Part shown: piece after piece, positions 17,831 to 25,906 of the stretch
Position numbering within the stretch: the stretch's first letter is position 1
Layout of the letters: every line of letters starts with the position of its first letter
Source of the DNA: Mesorhizobium sp. CA14
GTDB lineage: Bacteria; Pseudomonadota; Alphaproteobacteria; Rhizobiales; Rhizobiaceae
Length of the DNA stretch: 64,000 nt
Direction of reading: 5' to 3'
Assembly (NCBI RefSeq): GCF_020165195.1
Contig: NZ_JAIUHR010000012.1
Span: 62,001 to 126,000 of the forward strand
Position numbers and translations under genes: made by a program
The notes under the pieces: model-generated
The model's database searches: none
Seen by the model: only the letters and a program-made list of their open reading frames with translations
What the model was told of the DNA's origin: nothing

Positions 17831-17890
17831 AAGCTCAAACGGCGGCGATGACCGGTGTCAAGTGCGACGCAGTTATCGAGAGCCTCGTGA

Positions 17891-18223
17891 CTAGCGCGGA
17901 AGCAGCCGCGAGACTTTGAGGCGCGGCGCAAAGAAGCAGCGCAGATAGGGCTGGTTGGTTATCACGTAATGGTTCTCGCAAATATGATAACGGCCGTCCG
18001 GCGATTCCTGCACGCGGTCTCGCGGGATATTGAAACCATCGGGCAAGTAAACGTAGCCGCCGTCGGCCCTCGACTGCACTGAGGATTCGGGGATGGGACG
18101 GCAATCCGTGCCGCCGCAACATTTGAAGTTCGTCACCGGGTCAAACTTGTTCTCGTACCAGTCATGGGCGTCGACGCCTGTCGCGGCGGCAATCCACATG
18201 ACTGTGACGATGACCCTTCGCAT
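17891..18223 (-). CDS. secreted Cys-containing protein, unknown function
   Basis: 110 residues. Signal peptide MRRVIVTVMWIAAATGVDA is cleaved near residue 19, before HDWYENKFDP. The mature domain has CCGGTDCRPIP and two later cysteines (HICENHYV, LRCFFAP), suggesting two disulfides or metal binding in the periplasm. The HDWY...CCGGxDC pattern is one I associate with a conserved rhizobial secreted family without known function. ATG 18223 is preferred over 18256 because it begins the signal peptide directly. Confidence 0.75.
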   Translation of the reverse strand: MRRVIVTVMWIAAATGVDAHDWYENKFDPVTNFKCCGGTDCRPIPESSVQSRADGGYVYLPDGFNIPRDRVQESPDGRYHICENHYVITNQPYLRCFFAPRLKVSRLLPR

Positions 18224-18385
18224 GGCATTCCTCGACGGTGCGGAGGCGCTGCTCATTCGAGCATCATCTATATTAGCGTTCCCCCGGAAACGCTATGTTT
18301 AGCGCAGGCCTGGCAGCTATGCCGGCACTGATCGATGGCGACAAATGACGCCGGAGCTTCAAATCGGGGTTCCGGCCTGACCTGC

Positions 18386-18478
18386 TCACACCAGCCGCTG
18401 CCCGCCGTCGATGTGGATGGTCTCGCCGGTCATGAACTCGTTCTGCATGAGATAGAGATAGGCCGGCGCGCCAGCGCG
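18386..18478 (-). pseudogene. C-terminal remnant of a short-chain dehydrogenase (SDR)
   Basis: Reading leftward to the TGA at 18386-18388 gives APAYLYLMQNEFMTGE, then TIHIDGGQRLV. This is the classical SDR C-terminus (MTGE-x-IHIDGGxRLV). Only about 30 residues survive; everything toward the 5' end, including Rossmann and YxxxK motifs, is gone where the next remnant begins. Confidence 0.75.
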
Positions 18479-18490
18479 CGGGCGAAATAG

Positions 18491-18625
18491 GTGAAAGAGC
18501 GGCCGTTCGACCACGCGCTGAAGGCGGTGTCGAGCTTCTATCTGGTCTATCCGCCGGAAGCGATCCGCCAGCGCAAGGTGAAGGCGTTTCGCGACTGGCT
18601 GTTTTCGGAGATCGAGCCGCTTTGA
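18491..18625 (+). pseudogene. C-terminal remnant of a LysR family regulator
   Basis: 44 codons starting at a GTG directly after an in-frame TAG. They read KERPFDHALKAVSSFYLVYPP, then VKAFRDWLFSEIEPL. This is the tail of a GcvA-type LysR substrate domain (YLVYPP...K..FRDWL). The DNA-binding part is absent. It abuts the SDR remnant facing the other way, as expected if one deletion removed the middle of a divergent pair. Confidence 0.75.
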
Positions 18626-18800
18626 CGGGCGAGCTCCGGGCTCGACAGCTAAAATCGGGTCTGGGACGGCTTTCCGTCAGCCCGATTCACCTGGCGAAGA
18701 CCGCTGGGCAGATAGCGCCACCGCCGAGCGCCTAGCCAAGCAAAACCGAGTTGAAACTTTCGACGGTCCTTCTAGTTCGATTGGAAGGAGGATCTTTGTC

Positions 18801-19001
18801 ATGACTGAACCCGGTGAAGGCAGTTCCCACGGTCGAATTGACGACAAGCAGCTCGTCATTCTGCTGAAAGAGAAAACCGGCATCTCGGAGGCTCAAGCCA
18901 GGAGGCTGATAAAGGCCGTCGGGCGCGACCGACCGTCGCTTCTGCGAGAAGCACGTATTATAAGGGCGCGTGCTCAGACATCCACCTCAAGCCGCGTGTG
19001 A
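18801..19001 (+). CDS. small helical protein, DUF3606-like
   Basis: 66 residues with a strong ribosome site (GGAAGGAGG about 10 bases before ATG). The core DDKQLVILLKEKTGISEAQA, then RRLIKAVGRDRPSLLREARI, resembles the helix-turn-helix-like DUF3606 segment. A related stretch forms the C-terminal half of the protein at 25212-25541. No export signal. Function unknown. Confidence 0.6.
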   Translation: MTEPGEGSSHGRIDDKQLVILLKEKTGISEAQARRLIKAVGRDRPSLLREARIIRARAQTSTSSRV

Positions 19002-19143
19002 CCGACTTGAATGCGGCGGGTGCCCGCCAGATCTGGCGGCGGCGTTTCGCGACCGCCTGCTTCGAGGATCGAGCCGGCTGAAGCAAAGCTCGTCGGAAAT
19101 TCCCTGCTTGCGAAGACGTGCTGGTTGCGCGATGCTCCGCAAA

Positions 19144-19371
19144 ATGGCTGGCGAATATCTGGACCACAAACTGGAATGCCCGTTTTGCGGCACCATCCGT
19201 CTGCAGATCCCGGCCGATGCCCAGCCCGCAACACCGATCCATTGCGCCGAGTGCGGCGCATATCTCGGCACGTGGGACGAGCTTCAAACCGACTTCGAAC
19301 AGCAAGGCGGTACGGACGGCGTGTTCCGGCTGGATAAGGGACGTATCCAGAAGCTCAATTCCAGTCGCTGA
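19144..19371 (+). CDS. small zinc-ribbon protein, unknown function
   Basis: 75 residues. Two CxxC knuckles (LECPFCGTIRL and IHCAECGAYLG) 20 or so residues apart make a zinc ribbon, followed by an acidic/basic tail (GVFRLDKGRIQKLNSSR). The start is uncertain: ATG 19144 (MAGEYLDHK) or ATG 19132; neither has a strong ribosome site. It could bind nucleic acid or a protein partner; no role can be read from the neighbours. Confidence 0.65.
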   Translation: MAGEYLDHKLECPFCGTIRLQIPADAQPATPIHCAECGAYLGTWDELQTDFEQQGGTDGVFRLDKGRIQKLNSSR

Positions 19372-19569
19372 CAAGGCCGCCGCCGGCGGCTTGGGTGCCA
19401 GCTGACCGACCGAACAGCGCGCGGAACATTGCGCCTGCGAAATAGGACATGACGGCATGCGCCAAGTCCTTGACGGCTCGAACTCGTAAACCCATATCGC
19501 ATCCCAGGCGCGGACCGCTGATCCCCGCCCGTCCCAAACTCAAATTGTTCGTTCGATTTGGAGGATCTT

Positions 19570-19872
19570 ATGAACGATCGAATGTTCGACAGCCCTGTTT
19601 TCGTCAAGAGCGGAAACAGCCTCATCCAGGAAATCGCCTGCCTCGAAGATGCCCTGGAATTTCTTTATGAATGGCCCAAGAACCGGCGTGGGCCGATCTA
19701 TGAAACGGCGCTGCGCGCCTGCCAGCGGGCATTCGACAGCGGCTTCCCGCTGACGGCCGCCAGAGAGGCATTTTGCGGTTTTGCGAAGTCCGCCAGAATC
19801 CAGGAAGACGTGAGCACCACCTTGCCCTGGATGATCGGCAAAGGCGGCAAGGGCGGCGGGCTGACCGCCTAG
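19570..19872 (+). CDS. DUF982 family protein, copy 1
   Basis: 100-residue DUF982 protein: hydrophobic-aromatic start (FDSPVFVKSGNSLIQEI), EDALEFLYEWPKNRRGPIYE and ALRACQRAFDSG. The family is expanded in rhizobia, often in tandem, and has no assigned function. ATG 19570 follows GGAGG by 5 bases. A Gly-rich tail (IGKGGKGGGL) is specific to this copy. It is followed 23 bases later by a second member. Confidence 0.82.
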   Translation: MNDRMFDSPVFVKSGNSLIQEIACLEDALEFLYEWPKNRRGPIYETALRACQRAFDSGFPLTAAREAFCGFAKSARIQEDVSTTLPWMIGKGGKGGGLTA

Positions 19873-19895
19873 TCGCGGATCGAGGAGGGTTCGTG

Positions 19896-20180
19896 ATGCT
19901 CGCCAAACCGTTCGAAAAGCCAATCCATGTCTGGGTAGGACTGGGATTTCCGCGTCAGTTGAACACTGTGGCGGACGCCTATCAATTTGTCATCGACTGG
20001 TGCGGCAACAGCCCCGAGCAGAAGGCTGCGATCCGCGCCTGCAGGGCCGCCCTGGCTGGGGATGTGGATGCGGAAACAGCGAGGGGTGTTTTCGTCGCCT
20101 TTGCTCGCAAGAAGGATATCCTCATCGAGGATGGCGCCATTCCCCCCATCCCGGGAATTGCTCAGCCGAAACATGTCTGA
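19896..20180 (+). CDS. DUF982 family protein, copy 2
   Basis: 94 residues in tandem with the previous gene. Aligned core: EKPIHVWVGLGFPRQLNTVA, ADAYQFVIDWCGNSPEQKAA, then RACRAALAG; the DAY/EDA..F...W segment and the RACR motif match copy 1. GAGGAGGG precedes ATG 19896. The two copies have diverged strongly in sequence, so this is an old duplication or two independent family members. Confidence 0.82.
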   Translation: MLAKPFEKPIHVWVGLGFPRQLNTVADAYQFVIDWCGNSPEQKAAIRACRAALAGDVDAETARGVFVAFARKKDILIEDGAIPPIPGIAQPKHV

Positions 20181-20344
20181 TGTGTTTGGGGCGGCGGCCA
20201 GCGCCGCCTCATTCATCTTCAGCCGCGATCGCCGGTAGCGAAGCACTTGCGACGGTTTTCACTCCGCCCGCCCCGGGCAGGAACCAGAATCGGGGCTGCC
20301 GCGTCATAGAGGCAGGTCCTTGTCGCGGTTCCGGAGTGATGTCG

Positions 20345-21346
20345 ATGATCAGGCTCGTTGTTTTCGTTGCGGTGGTGGCGCTCGCGCTTGCATGCGGCGG
20401 CGCGCATGCAGCAAGGCTGGAGCCCAACGCCGTCAACCAGGCACAGTTCAGCGAGGGCGAACCGAACGGCGTCAGCCCCATGCTGCTCAAGGCGCAGGTG
20501 CTTCTGGATCGCGCCCGCTTCTCTCCCGGCCTGATCGACGGCCGCGTTTCGGAGAACTTTACAAAGGCCGTCGCGGCCTTCCAGGCGGCGAACGGGCTGC
20601 AGTCCGACGGCAAGCTTACGCGGGAGACCTGGGACAAGCTCGCAGCAACGTTCGCCGGCCCTGTGCTGACGACATACGAAGTCACGGCCAAGGATGTGCG
20701 CGGCCCCTTCACCAAGCGCATTCCGGCCCGCATGGAGAGCATGGCGCATCTCAAGCGCCTCGGCTACCGCAACGCACGGGAGAAGCTGGCGGAGCGGTTT
20801 CATGTCAGCGAACAATTGGTGAGGATGCTCAACCTCCGCGCGGGATTCAGCAAGGCCGGGACGACCCTGGTGGTGCCTGACGTCGGCCGAGGCGATCCTC
20901 CTTCACAGATTGCCAGCATCGAGGTCGACAAGGCATCCCGCCAGGTGCGCGCCCTCGATGCGTCGGGCAAGGCGATTGCGGTCTATCCGGCTTCGATCGG
21001 CAGCGAGGAAAAGCCGGCGCCGAGCGGCACGGCCGAGGTCAAGCGCGTGGTGCACAATCCGACCTATCGCTACAATCCGAAATTCGCCTTCAAGGGGGTG
21101 AAGACCAGGCATCCCTTCACCATCGCCAAAGGGCCCAACAATCCCGTCGGATCGGTGTGGATCGACCTTTCGATCGAAAGCTACGGGATCCACGGCACGC
21201 CCGACCCGGGCAAGATCGGCACCACCTTCTCGCATGGCTGCATCCGGATGACCAACTGGGATGCCGAGGACCTCGCCGCCATGGTCAAGCCGGGCACGAG
21301 GGTCGACTTCAAGGACGAGGCCGCGCAAGAGGGGCAAGCCAGGTGA
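20345..21346 (+). CDS. L,D-transpeptidase with peptidoglycan-binding domain
   Basis: 333-residue periplasmic cell-wall enzyme. It has a signal peptide (MIRLVVFVAVVALALACGGA), a PG_binding_1 domain at about 40-95 (LLDRARFSPGLIDGRVSENF), a LysM-like stretch (RFHVSEQLVRMLNLRAG) and a C-terminal YkuD domain. The YkuD active site is present as YGIHGTPDPGKIG, then FSHGCIRMTNWDAEDLA (catalytic His, Cys and Arg). It makes 3-3 crosslinks or anchors proteins. ATG 20345 is chosen because GGAG lies 8 bases upstream; ATG 20339 is too close to it. Confidence 0.93.
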   Translation: MIRLVVFVAVVALALACGGAHAARLEPNAVNQAQFSEGEPNGVSPMLLKAQVLLDRARFSPGLIDGRVSENFTKAVAAFQAANGLQSDGKLTRETWDKLAATFAGPVLTTYEVTAKDVRGPFTKRIPARMESMAHLKRLGYRNAREKLAERFHVSEQLVRMLNLRAGFSKAGTTLVVPDVGRGDPPSQIASIEVDKASRQVRALDASGKAIAVYPASIGSEEKPAPSGTAEVKRVVHNPTYRYNPKFAFKGVKTRHPFTIAKGPNNPVGSVWIDLSIESYGIHGTPDPGKIGTTFSHGCIRMTNWDAEDLAAMVKPGTRVDFKDEAAQEGQAR

Positions 21347-21432
21347 GTACCGCAGGCCCGAGCCATGCCGCGCATATTTCTGCATAAGCCCAATTTATCG
21401 TAATCCCTCATTTTTGGAGACGTTACACCGCC

Positions 21433-21489
21433 AATCACCAACTGTAGCTTTCAGCGGCACTTTGCTCTGAACGGTCGAAATTGGTGATT
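21433..21489. promoter_or_regulatory. inverted repeat before the flavoprotein gene
   Basis: AATCACCAA (21433-21441) and TTGGTGATT (21481-21489) are perfect 9-base complements 39 bases apart. The right arm ends two bases before ATG 21492 and covers the only ribosome-site-like bases (GGTGA). It could be an operator pair or an RNA stem occluding initiation. Confidence 0.4.
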
Positions 21490-21491
21490 TG

Positions 21492-23930
21492 ATGCAGACA
21501 CATGCGCGGGTGGTGATCGTTGGCGGAGGATGCGTCGGCGCGGGTATTCTTTACGGCCTGGCCAAGCGCGGCTGGACCGATGTCACGCTGCTGGAACGCA
21601 CGCAGCTCACGGCCGGCTCGACCTGGCACGCGGCGGGACTGATCCCCTCCTATGCCCGCAACATCAATGTCGGGCGGATGATCAACAAGACGATCGAGAT
21701 CTATGAGGGGCTGGAGGCCGAGACCGGGCAGCCGGTGGGCTGGCACAAATGCGGCCAGCTGCGCATCGCCAATTCCAGGGACCGGCTCGACGAATTCAAG
21801 AGCTATATGAGCGTCGCCGAGGTGCAGGGAATTCGGGCGCAATTGCTCACGCCCGACGAGGCGCGCAAGCTCTGGCCGCTGCTCGACAATAGGCAAATGC
21901 TCGGCGCACTCTACCATCCCGACGACGGGCACATCGCACCGGCCGACGTGACCCATGCCATGGCCAAGGGCGCGCGGGATCTCGGCTCCAAGGTCTATCT
22001 CAATACGGAGGTCACCGGGTTCAAGCGGACGCCCGGCGGCGAGTGGCTCGTCCAGACCAATAACGGTGATATCACCTGCGAGCATGTCGTCTGCGCCACC
22101 GGCAATTATGCGCGCCAGACCGGGGCGCTGCTCGGCCTCGACATCCCGGCGATCCCGATCCTGCACCAGTACTGGATCACCGAAGCGGTGCCGGAAATCG
22201 TAGAGCGCAAGCGCGCCGGGCGGCCCGAAATGCCGATCCTGCGCGACGAGGGTTTTGAAGGATATCTGCGCGAAGAAGGCGATGGGCTGATGTTCGGGCC
22301 TTACGAACGCACCGAAAACCTGAAGCTGTTCGCCGAGGACGGCGTGCCTGCCTGGTTCGGCGCCGACCTGCTGGAAGAGGATTTCGAAGCGGTGTCATGG
22401 AACTGGGAACAGGCGCTGCAATTGGTCCCGGCGCTCGGGCGCGTCGGCATCAAGGCCAATGTGCGCGGACCGTTCCAGATGACGGCAGACGAGCTGCCTT
22501 TGATGGGACCGGCCTGGGGGCTGCCCAATGTCTGGCTGGCCGAAGGCGTGCCGGGCGGTATCCTGTGGGGCGGCACGATCGGCTATTATCTGTCGGAGCG
22601 GATCGTCGAGGGCGGCAACGGCCTCGACACCTCCGATCTCGATCCGCGCCGCTTCGGCGATTACGCCAATAAGGCCTGGACGCGCGAGAAGGTGCGCGAG
22701 GCCTGGGGCACGCATGCGGAGCAGAAATATCCGGGGCAGGACATGCCCGCCGCCCGGCCGCAGAAGACCGCACCGTCCTATGACCGGCTGACGGAACTGG
22801 GAGCGGTCTGGGGCGTGCTCAATGGCTGGGAGATGCCTAACTGGTTCGCGCGCGACGGCATAGAGGCCAAGGATCAGTATAGCTGGCGCTGGACACCTAA
22901 GGGTAACCTCGTCGGCGAGGAAGTGCTGGCGGTGCGCAACGCCGTCGGACTGGTCGAGATGACGCCGATGACGAAGTTCGAAGTGTCCGGCCCGAATGCG
23001 GCTGCCTGGCTGGACGGGATCGTCGCCAACCGCCTGCCGGCCGTTGGCAAGGTGACACTGGCGCATCACCTGACCGCCGGCGGCGGCGTGCAGGCGGAAT
23101 ATATGGTGGCGCGTCTCGGCGAGGACTTGTTCTACCTGATTTCGACGCCGCGCGCCGAGCGTTGGAATTCCGACGATCTTTCCAGACTGCTTCCCGCCGA
23201 CGGCAGCGTATCCTTGAAGAACGTCACCAACGATCGCGGCTGCTTCACGGTCGTCGGGCCGAACGCGCGGGCCGTGCTGCAGCCCCTCACGGAGATCGAC
23301 CTTTCCAACGAAAGCTTTCCCTGGTTCGGCGTGAAGACGGGCGGCGTCGCCTTGGCAAGCGACGTGCGGCTGCTGCGGGTGAACTATGAGGGCGAGCTCG
23401 GTTGGGAACTCTATCACCCCCTGCCCTACCAGCGGCAGTTGCTCGACGCGATCCTCAAGGAAGGCGAGAAGCACGGCATGCGGCTGGTCGGGCTGCACGC
23501 GCTGGAGTCGCTCAGGCTCGAGAAATCCTATCGCGCCATGTATCGCGACATGAACCCGGAGCTCAACGCGCTGGAGAGCGGGCTGGAGCGCTTCATCCGC
23601 CTCGACAAGGGCGACTTCGTCGGGCGCGACGCGGTTCTGAAATACAAGGAGCGCAACGACCAGCGGCGATCCGTGACGCTCAGGATCGACACCGATGGCG
23701 CAAGCACGCTTGCCAATGAAGGGCTCTATAGCGACGGCGCTCTGGTCGGGCGCATCACGTCGGGCGGCTACGGCTATGCGCTTGGGCATGACGTGGCGCT
23801 GGCGCTGCTGCCCGAGCGGTTTTCGAAGCCGGGCACCAAGCTCGACGTCGCGGTCCTGGGCGACTGGAAGATCGCCGAGGTTATCGCGGATTCGCCTTAC
23901 GATCCGACCTCGGCTAGGGCGCGGATGTAA
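21492..23930 (+). CDS. dimethylglycine/sarcosine dehydrogenase family flavoprotein with GcvT-like folate domain
   Basis: 812 residues. N-terminal DAO domain (VVIVGGGCVGAGILYGLAKRG) with STWHAAGL, the motif whose His carries covalent FAD in this family. The C-terminal half is aminomethyltransferase-like (GLVEMTPMTKFEVSGP, then later GELGWELYHP and ALESLRLEKSYRAM). Such enzymes demethylate N-methylated amino acids and pass the one-carbon unit to tetrahydrofolate. Next to a betaine epimerase gene, an N-methylproline or betaine-derived substrate is likely (inference). Full length. Confidence 0.9.
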   Translation: MQTHARVVIVGGGCVGAGILYGLAKRGWTDVTLLERTQLTAGSTWHAAGLIPSYARNINVGRMINKTIEIYEGLEAETGQPVGWHKCGQLRIANSRDRLDEFKSYMSVAEVQGIRAQLLTPDEARKLWPLLDNRQMLGALYHPDDGHIAPADVTHAMAKGARDLGSKVYLNTEVTGFKRTPGGEWLVQTNNGDITCEHVVCATGNYARQTGALLGLDIPAIPILHQYWITEAVPEIVERKRAGRPEMPILRDEGFEGYLREEGDGLMFGPYERTENLKLFAEDGVPAWFGADLLEEDFEAVSWNWEQALQLVPALGRVGIKANVRGPFQMTADELPLMGPAWGLPNVWLAEGVPGGILWGGTIGYYLSERIVEGGNGLDTSDLDPRRFGDYANKAWTREKVREAWGTHAEQKYPGQDMPAARPQKTAPSYDRLTELGAVWGVLNGWEMPNWFARDGIEAKDQYSWRWTPKGNLVGEEVLAVRNAVGLVEMTPMTKFEVSGPNAAAWLDGIVANRLPAVGKVTLAHHLTAGGGVQAEYMVARLGEDLFYLISTPRAERWNSDDLSRLLPADGSVSLKNVTNDRGCFTVVGPNARAVLQPLTEIDLSNESFPWFGVKTGGVALASDVRLLRVNYEGELGWELYHPLPYQRQLLDAILKEGEKHGMRLVGLHALESLRLEKSYRAMYRDMNPELNALESGLERFIRLDKGDFVGRDAVLKYKERNDQRRSVTLRIDTDGASTLANEGLYSDGALVGRITSGGYGYALGHDVALALLPERFSKPGTKLDVAVLGDWKIAEVIADSPYDPTSARARM

Positions 23931-23985
23931 TAGGCGGGGCCTGCAAAGGCCCCGTTGCCGACGTGTCCTTCGGAGGGAAGCCCGC

Positions 23986-25095
23986 ATGCGCATCGATCGG
24001 ATCAACGTCTATTCGGCGCAATTGCCGGTCAAAGGCGGCGTCTACCGGATGGCCAGCGCCGATGTGGAGGCGCTGGACTCGACGCTTGTCGAGATCGTCA
24101 CCGATGACGGTTTTGCCGGCTGGGGCGAGACCTGCCCGATCGGCCCGGTCTACCAGCCGCATCATGCTCTGGGCGCCCGCGCCGCGATCGCCGAGATCGC
24201 GCCGGGGCTGATCGGCGCGGAGATCGCCTCGATCAGGGCGCTCGCCAAACAGATGGACGAGCGCCTCAACGGGCACGGCTACGCCAAGGCTGCCTTCGAC
24301 ATGGCCTTTCTCGACCTGCTCGGCCAAAAACTCGGCGTGCCGGTCTCGACGCTTTTGGGCGGGGCGCTGACCGACCGCGTGCCGGCCTATTATTCGCTGA
24401 TCGTCGGGACCCCGGACGAGACGGCGAGGATTGCCGCCGACAAGGTGAAGGCCGGCTATCCGCGACTGCAGGTGAAGATCGGCGGGCGCAATCTCGAAGA
24501 AGACGTCGCCGTCGTCCACAAGGTCTGGGAAGCGGTCGGCTTCAAGGCGCGCATCGCTGTCGACGGCAACCGGGGCCTGACGGCGGCCGCCGCGATCCAT
24601 CTCGACCGGCTCTGCCAAGCGATCCCCTTCATCTTCGAGCAGCCCTGCAACACGATGGACGAGATCGCGACGCTGAAAGGCCGCGTGACGCATCCGATTT
24701 ATCTCGACGAAAGCACCGACGACCAGAACGCGGTGCTGAGGGCAATTTCACTCGGCATTGCCGACGGCTTCGGCTTCAAGGTGACACGTCTGGGTGGCCT
24801 GACGAAGATGACGACGGTGCGCGATCTCTGCGCCATCCGCTCCCTGCCGCACAGTTGCGACGACGCCTGGGGCGGCGACATCATCGCGGCGGCCTGCGTG
24901 CATCTGGCCGCCACAGTCGAGCCGCGCCGCATGGAAGGCGCCTGGATCGCCCAGGAATACATCAAGGGCCATTTCGACCAGAAGCACCCGGTCGTCATCA
25001 AGCAAGGCCATATCGCCGTGCCGCAGCGGCCGGGGCTCGGCTTGAAACCCGAGCCAGGCATGTTCGGCAAAGCAGTGGCGATATACGGGCCGTAA
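23986..25095 (+). CDS. enolase-superfamily (hydroxy)proline betaine 2-epimerase (HpbD-like)
   Basis: 369-residue member of the mandelate racemase/muconate lactonizing group. Acid/base lysines K164 (QVKIGG) and K265 (FKVTRLGGLTKM); metal ligands D193 (DGN), E218 (FEQP) and D241 (YLDES). Y56 (PVYQPH) and W320 (MEGAW) fall at the positions I recall for the quaternary-ammonium cage in Pelagibaca HpbD; cis-3-hydroxyproline dehydratases are close relatives and an alternative. Gap to the demethylase gene is 55 bases with GGAGGG before the ATG, consistent with an operon for hydroxyproline betaine or stachydrine breakdown. Confidence 0.82.
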   Translation: MRIDRINVYSAQLPVKGGVYRMASADVEALDSTLVEIVTDDGFAGWGETCPIGPVYQPHHALGARAAIAEIAPGLIGAEIASIRALAKQMDERLNGHGYAKAAFDMAFLDLLGQKLGVPVSTLLGGALTDRVPAYYSLIVGTPDETARIAADKVKAGYPRLQVKIGGRNLEEDVAVVHKVWEAVGFKARIAVDGNRGLTAAAAIHLDRLCQAIPFIFEQPCNTMDEIATLKGRVTHPIYLDESTDDQNAVLRAISLGIADGFGFKVTRLGGLTKMTTVRDLCAIRSLPHSCDDAWGGDIIAAACVHLAATVEPRRMEGAWIAQEYIKGHFDQKHPVVIKQGHIAVPQRPGLGLKPEPGMFGKAVAIYGP

Positions 25096-25211
25096 CTCTA
25101 GCCGCAAAGCTGCGCCGTGGATGCCCGGAATTGTGCCTGCGATCACTTCGTGAACGAAGCGGATCGTTCCGCCCTGTCCCGCGTTCTTGTGACACGCAAG
25201 GAGGAACGGCG

Positions 25212-25541
25212 ATGGACGACGATCGGACCGAGAAGATCAGGCAGCGTGCCTATGAAATCTTTCAACGCGAGGGCGGCATCCTCGGCAATCATGAACGGCA
25301 CTGGCATCAGGCCGAAATGGAGATCGACCGCGAAGCGGCCCTGCCGCTGACAGCGGACGACGCGCTGCCCGAAACGCGCGAGATCGACAGCGCGGACGTG
25401 CTGACGGTGGAGGCGCTTGCGGTGCGCACCGGCATTTCGGGCGAGGAGGCGCAGGAGCTGCTCGACAGGCTGGGCAACGACCGCGCGGCGATCGAGCAGG
25501 CGGCGCGAGATTTGCGAGCACGCAAGCGCGGCGTCGACTAG
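25212..25541 (+). CDS. DUF2934 protein with DUF3606-like C-terminal segment
   Basis: 109 residues. The N-terminal half repeats the DUF2934 pattern of the 4299-4589 gene (EKIRQRAYEIFQREGG, ERHWHQAEMEIDRE). The C-terminal half (LAVRTGISGEEAQELLDRLG, then NDRAAIEQAARDLRARK) resembles the small protein at 18801-19001. AAGGAGG precedes ATG 25212. This fusion links two rhizobial small-protein families that are separate elsewhere in the window; role unknown. Confidence 0.78.
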   Translation: MDDDRTEKIRQRAYEIFQREGGILGNHERHWHQAEMEIDREAALPLTADDALPETREIDSADVLTVEALAVRTGISGEEAQELLDRLGNDRAAIEQAARDLRARKRGVD

Positions 25542-25852
25542 TGGAGATTTTGATCGGTCGGCTCTGTTTGCGTTGGCACGCGGCACGCGTTGGGAGATTG
25601 GCCGAAACGCCATCGCGATCGTCATGTAGGGACGGCCCCTTTTGGGCAAGAGGCAAAATGGCGGCGGCGGCGTATTCCAGGGTCTGCGCGCGTCGCTACG
25701 CTCCTTGCTCCGCCATAGAATGACGACGTTGGGGCGGCCTCCACTAATCCCTGGCGTTTGTGCTGATTTCACAGAAATGAACGGAAAAATCTTGCACCAA
25801 GAGGCGGTTGGCCAGCCAATCGGACCGGCCACAGGTGGCACTCTCCACCGGG
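25542..25852. other. intergenic region without recognisable gene
   Basis: About 310 bases between the DUF2934 gene and the arsR promoter. All six frames lack a family-like protein or a ribosome site. A stretch near 25670-25720 (GCGCGCGTCGCTACGCTCC) looks like common high-GC intergenic filler. Confidence 0.4.
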
Positions 25853-25881
25853 TTGACAGCGCCGATGCCTCGCCCTAGTTT
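25853..25881 (+). promoter_or_regulatory. sigma-70 type promoter of arsR-SRPBCC operon
   Basis: TTGACA at 25853-25858, a 17-base spacer, then TAGTTT at 25876-25881. A start site about 7 bases on would be near 25888, immediately before the GTG at 25889. The palindrome at 25879-25906 overlaps the -10 and the start. Confidence 0.65.
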
Positions 25882-25906
25882 CGCGTTAGTGGCCACTAAC
25901 GCGAAA
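25879..25906. promoter_or_regulatory. 28-bp perfect palindrome, candidate ArsR operator
   Basis: TTTCGCGTTAGTGG (25879-25892) is followed at once by its exact reverse complement (25893-25906). It spans the end of the -10 hexamer, the predicted start site and the first six codons of the arsR gene. Autoregulation by the encoded ArsR-type repressor is the simplest reading. Confidence 0.75.

Noticed and set aside
19570..20180. the DUF982 pair as a toxin-antitoxin module
   Set aside because: Both belong to the same family, show no toxin or DNA-binding motif, and do not overlap as TA genes usually do.
22395..24005. 536-codon open frame on the minus strand opposite the demethylase gene
   Set aside because: High GC leaves the antisense frame open. 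Its protein is Arg/His/Gln/Asp-rich without any domain, while the plus-strand protein has full family motifs.
25865..25888. ATG 25865 as the start of the arsR gene
   Set aside because: It lies between the -35 and -10 hexamers of a well-spaced promoter, so it would not be in the message; GTG 25889 is preferred.
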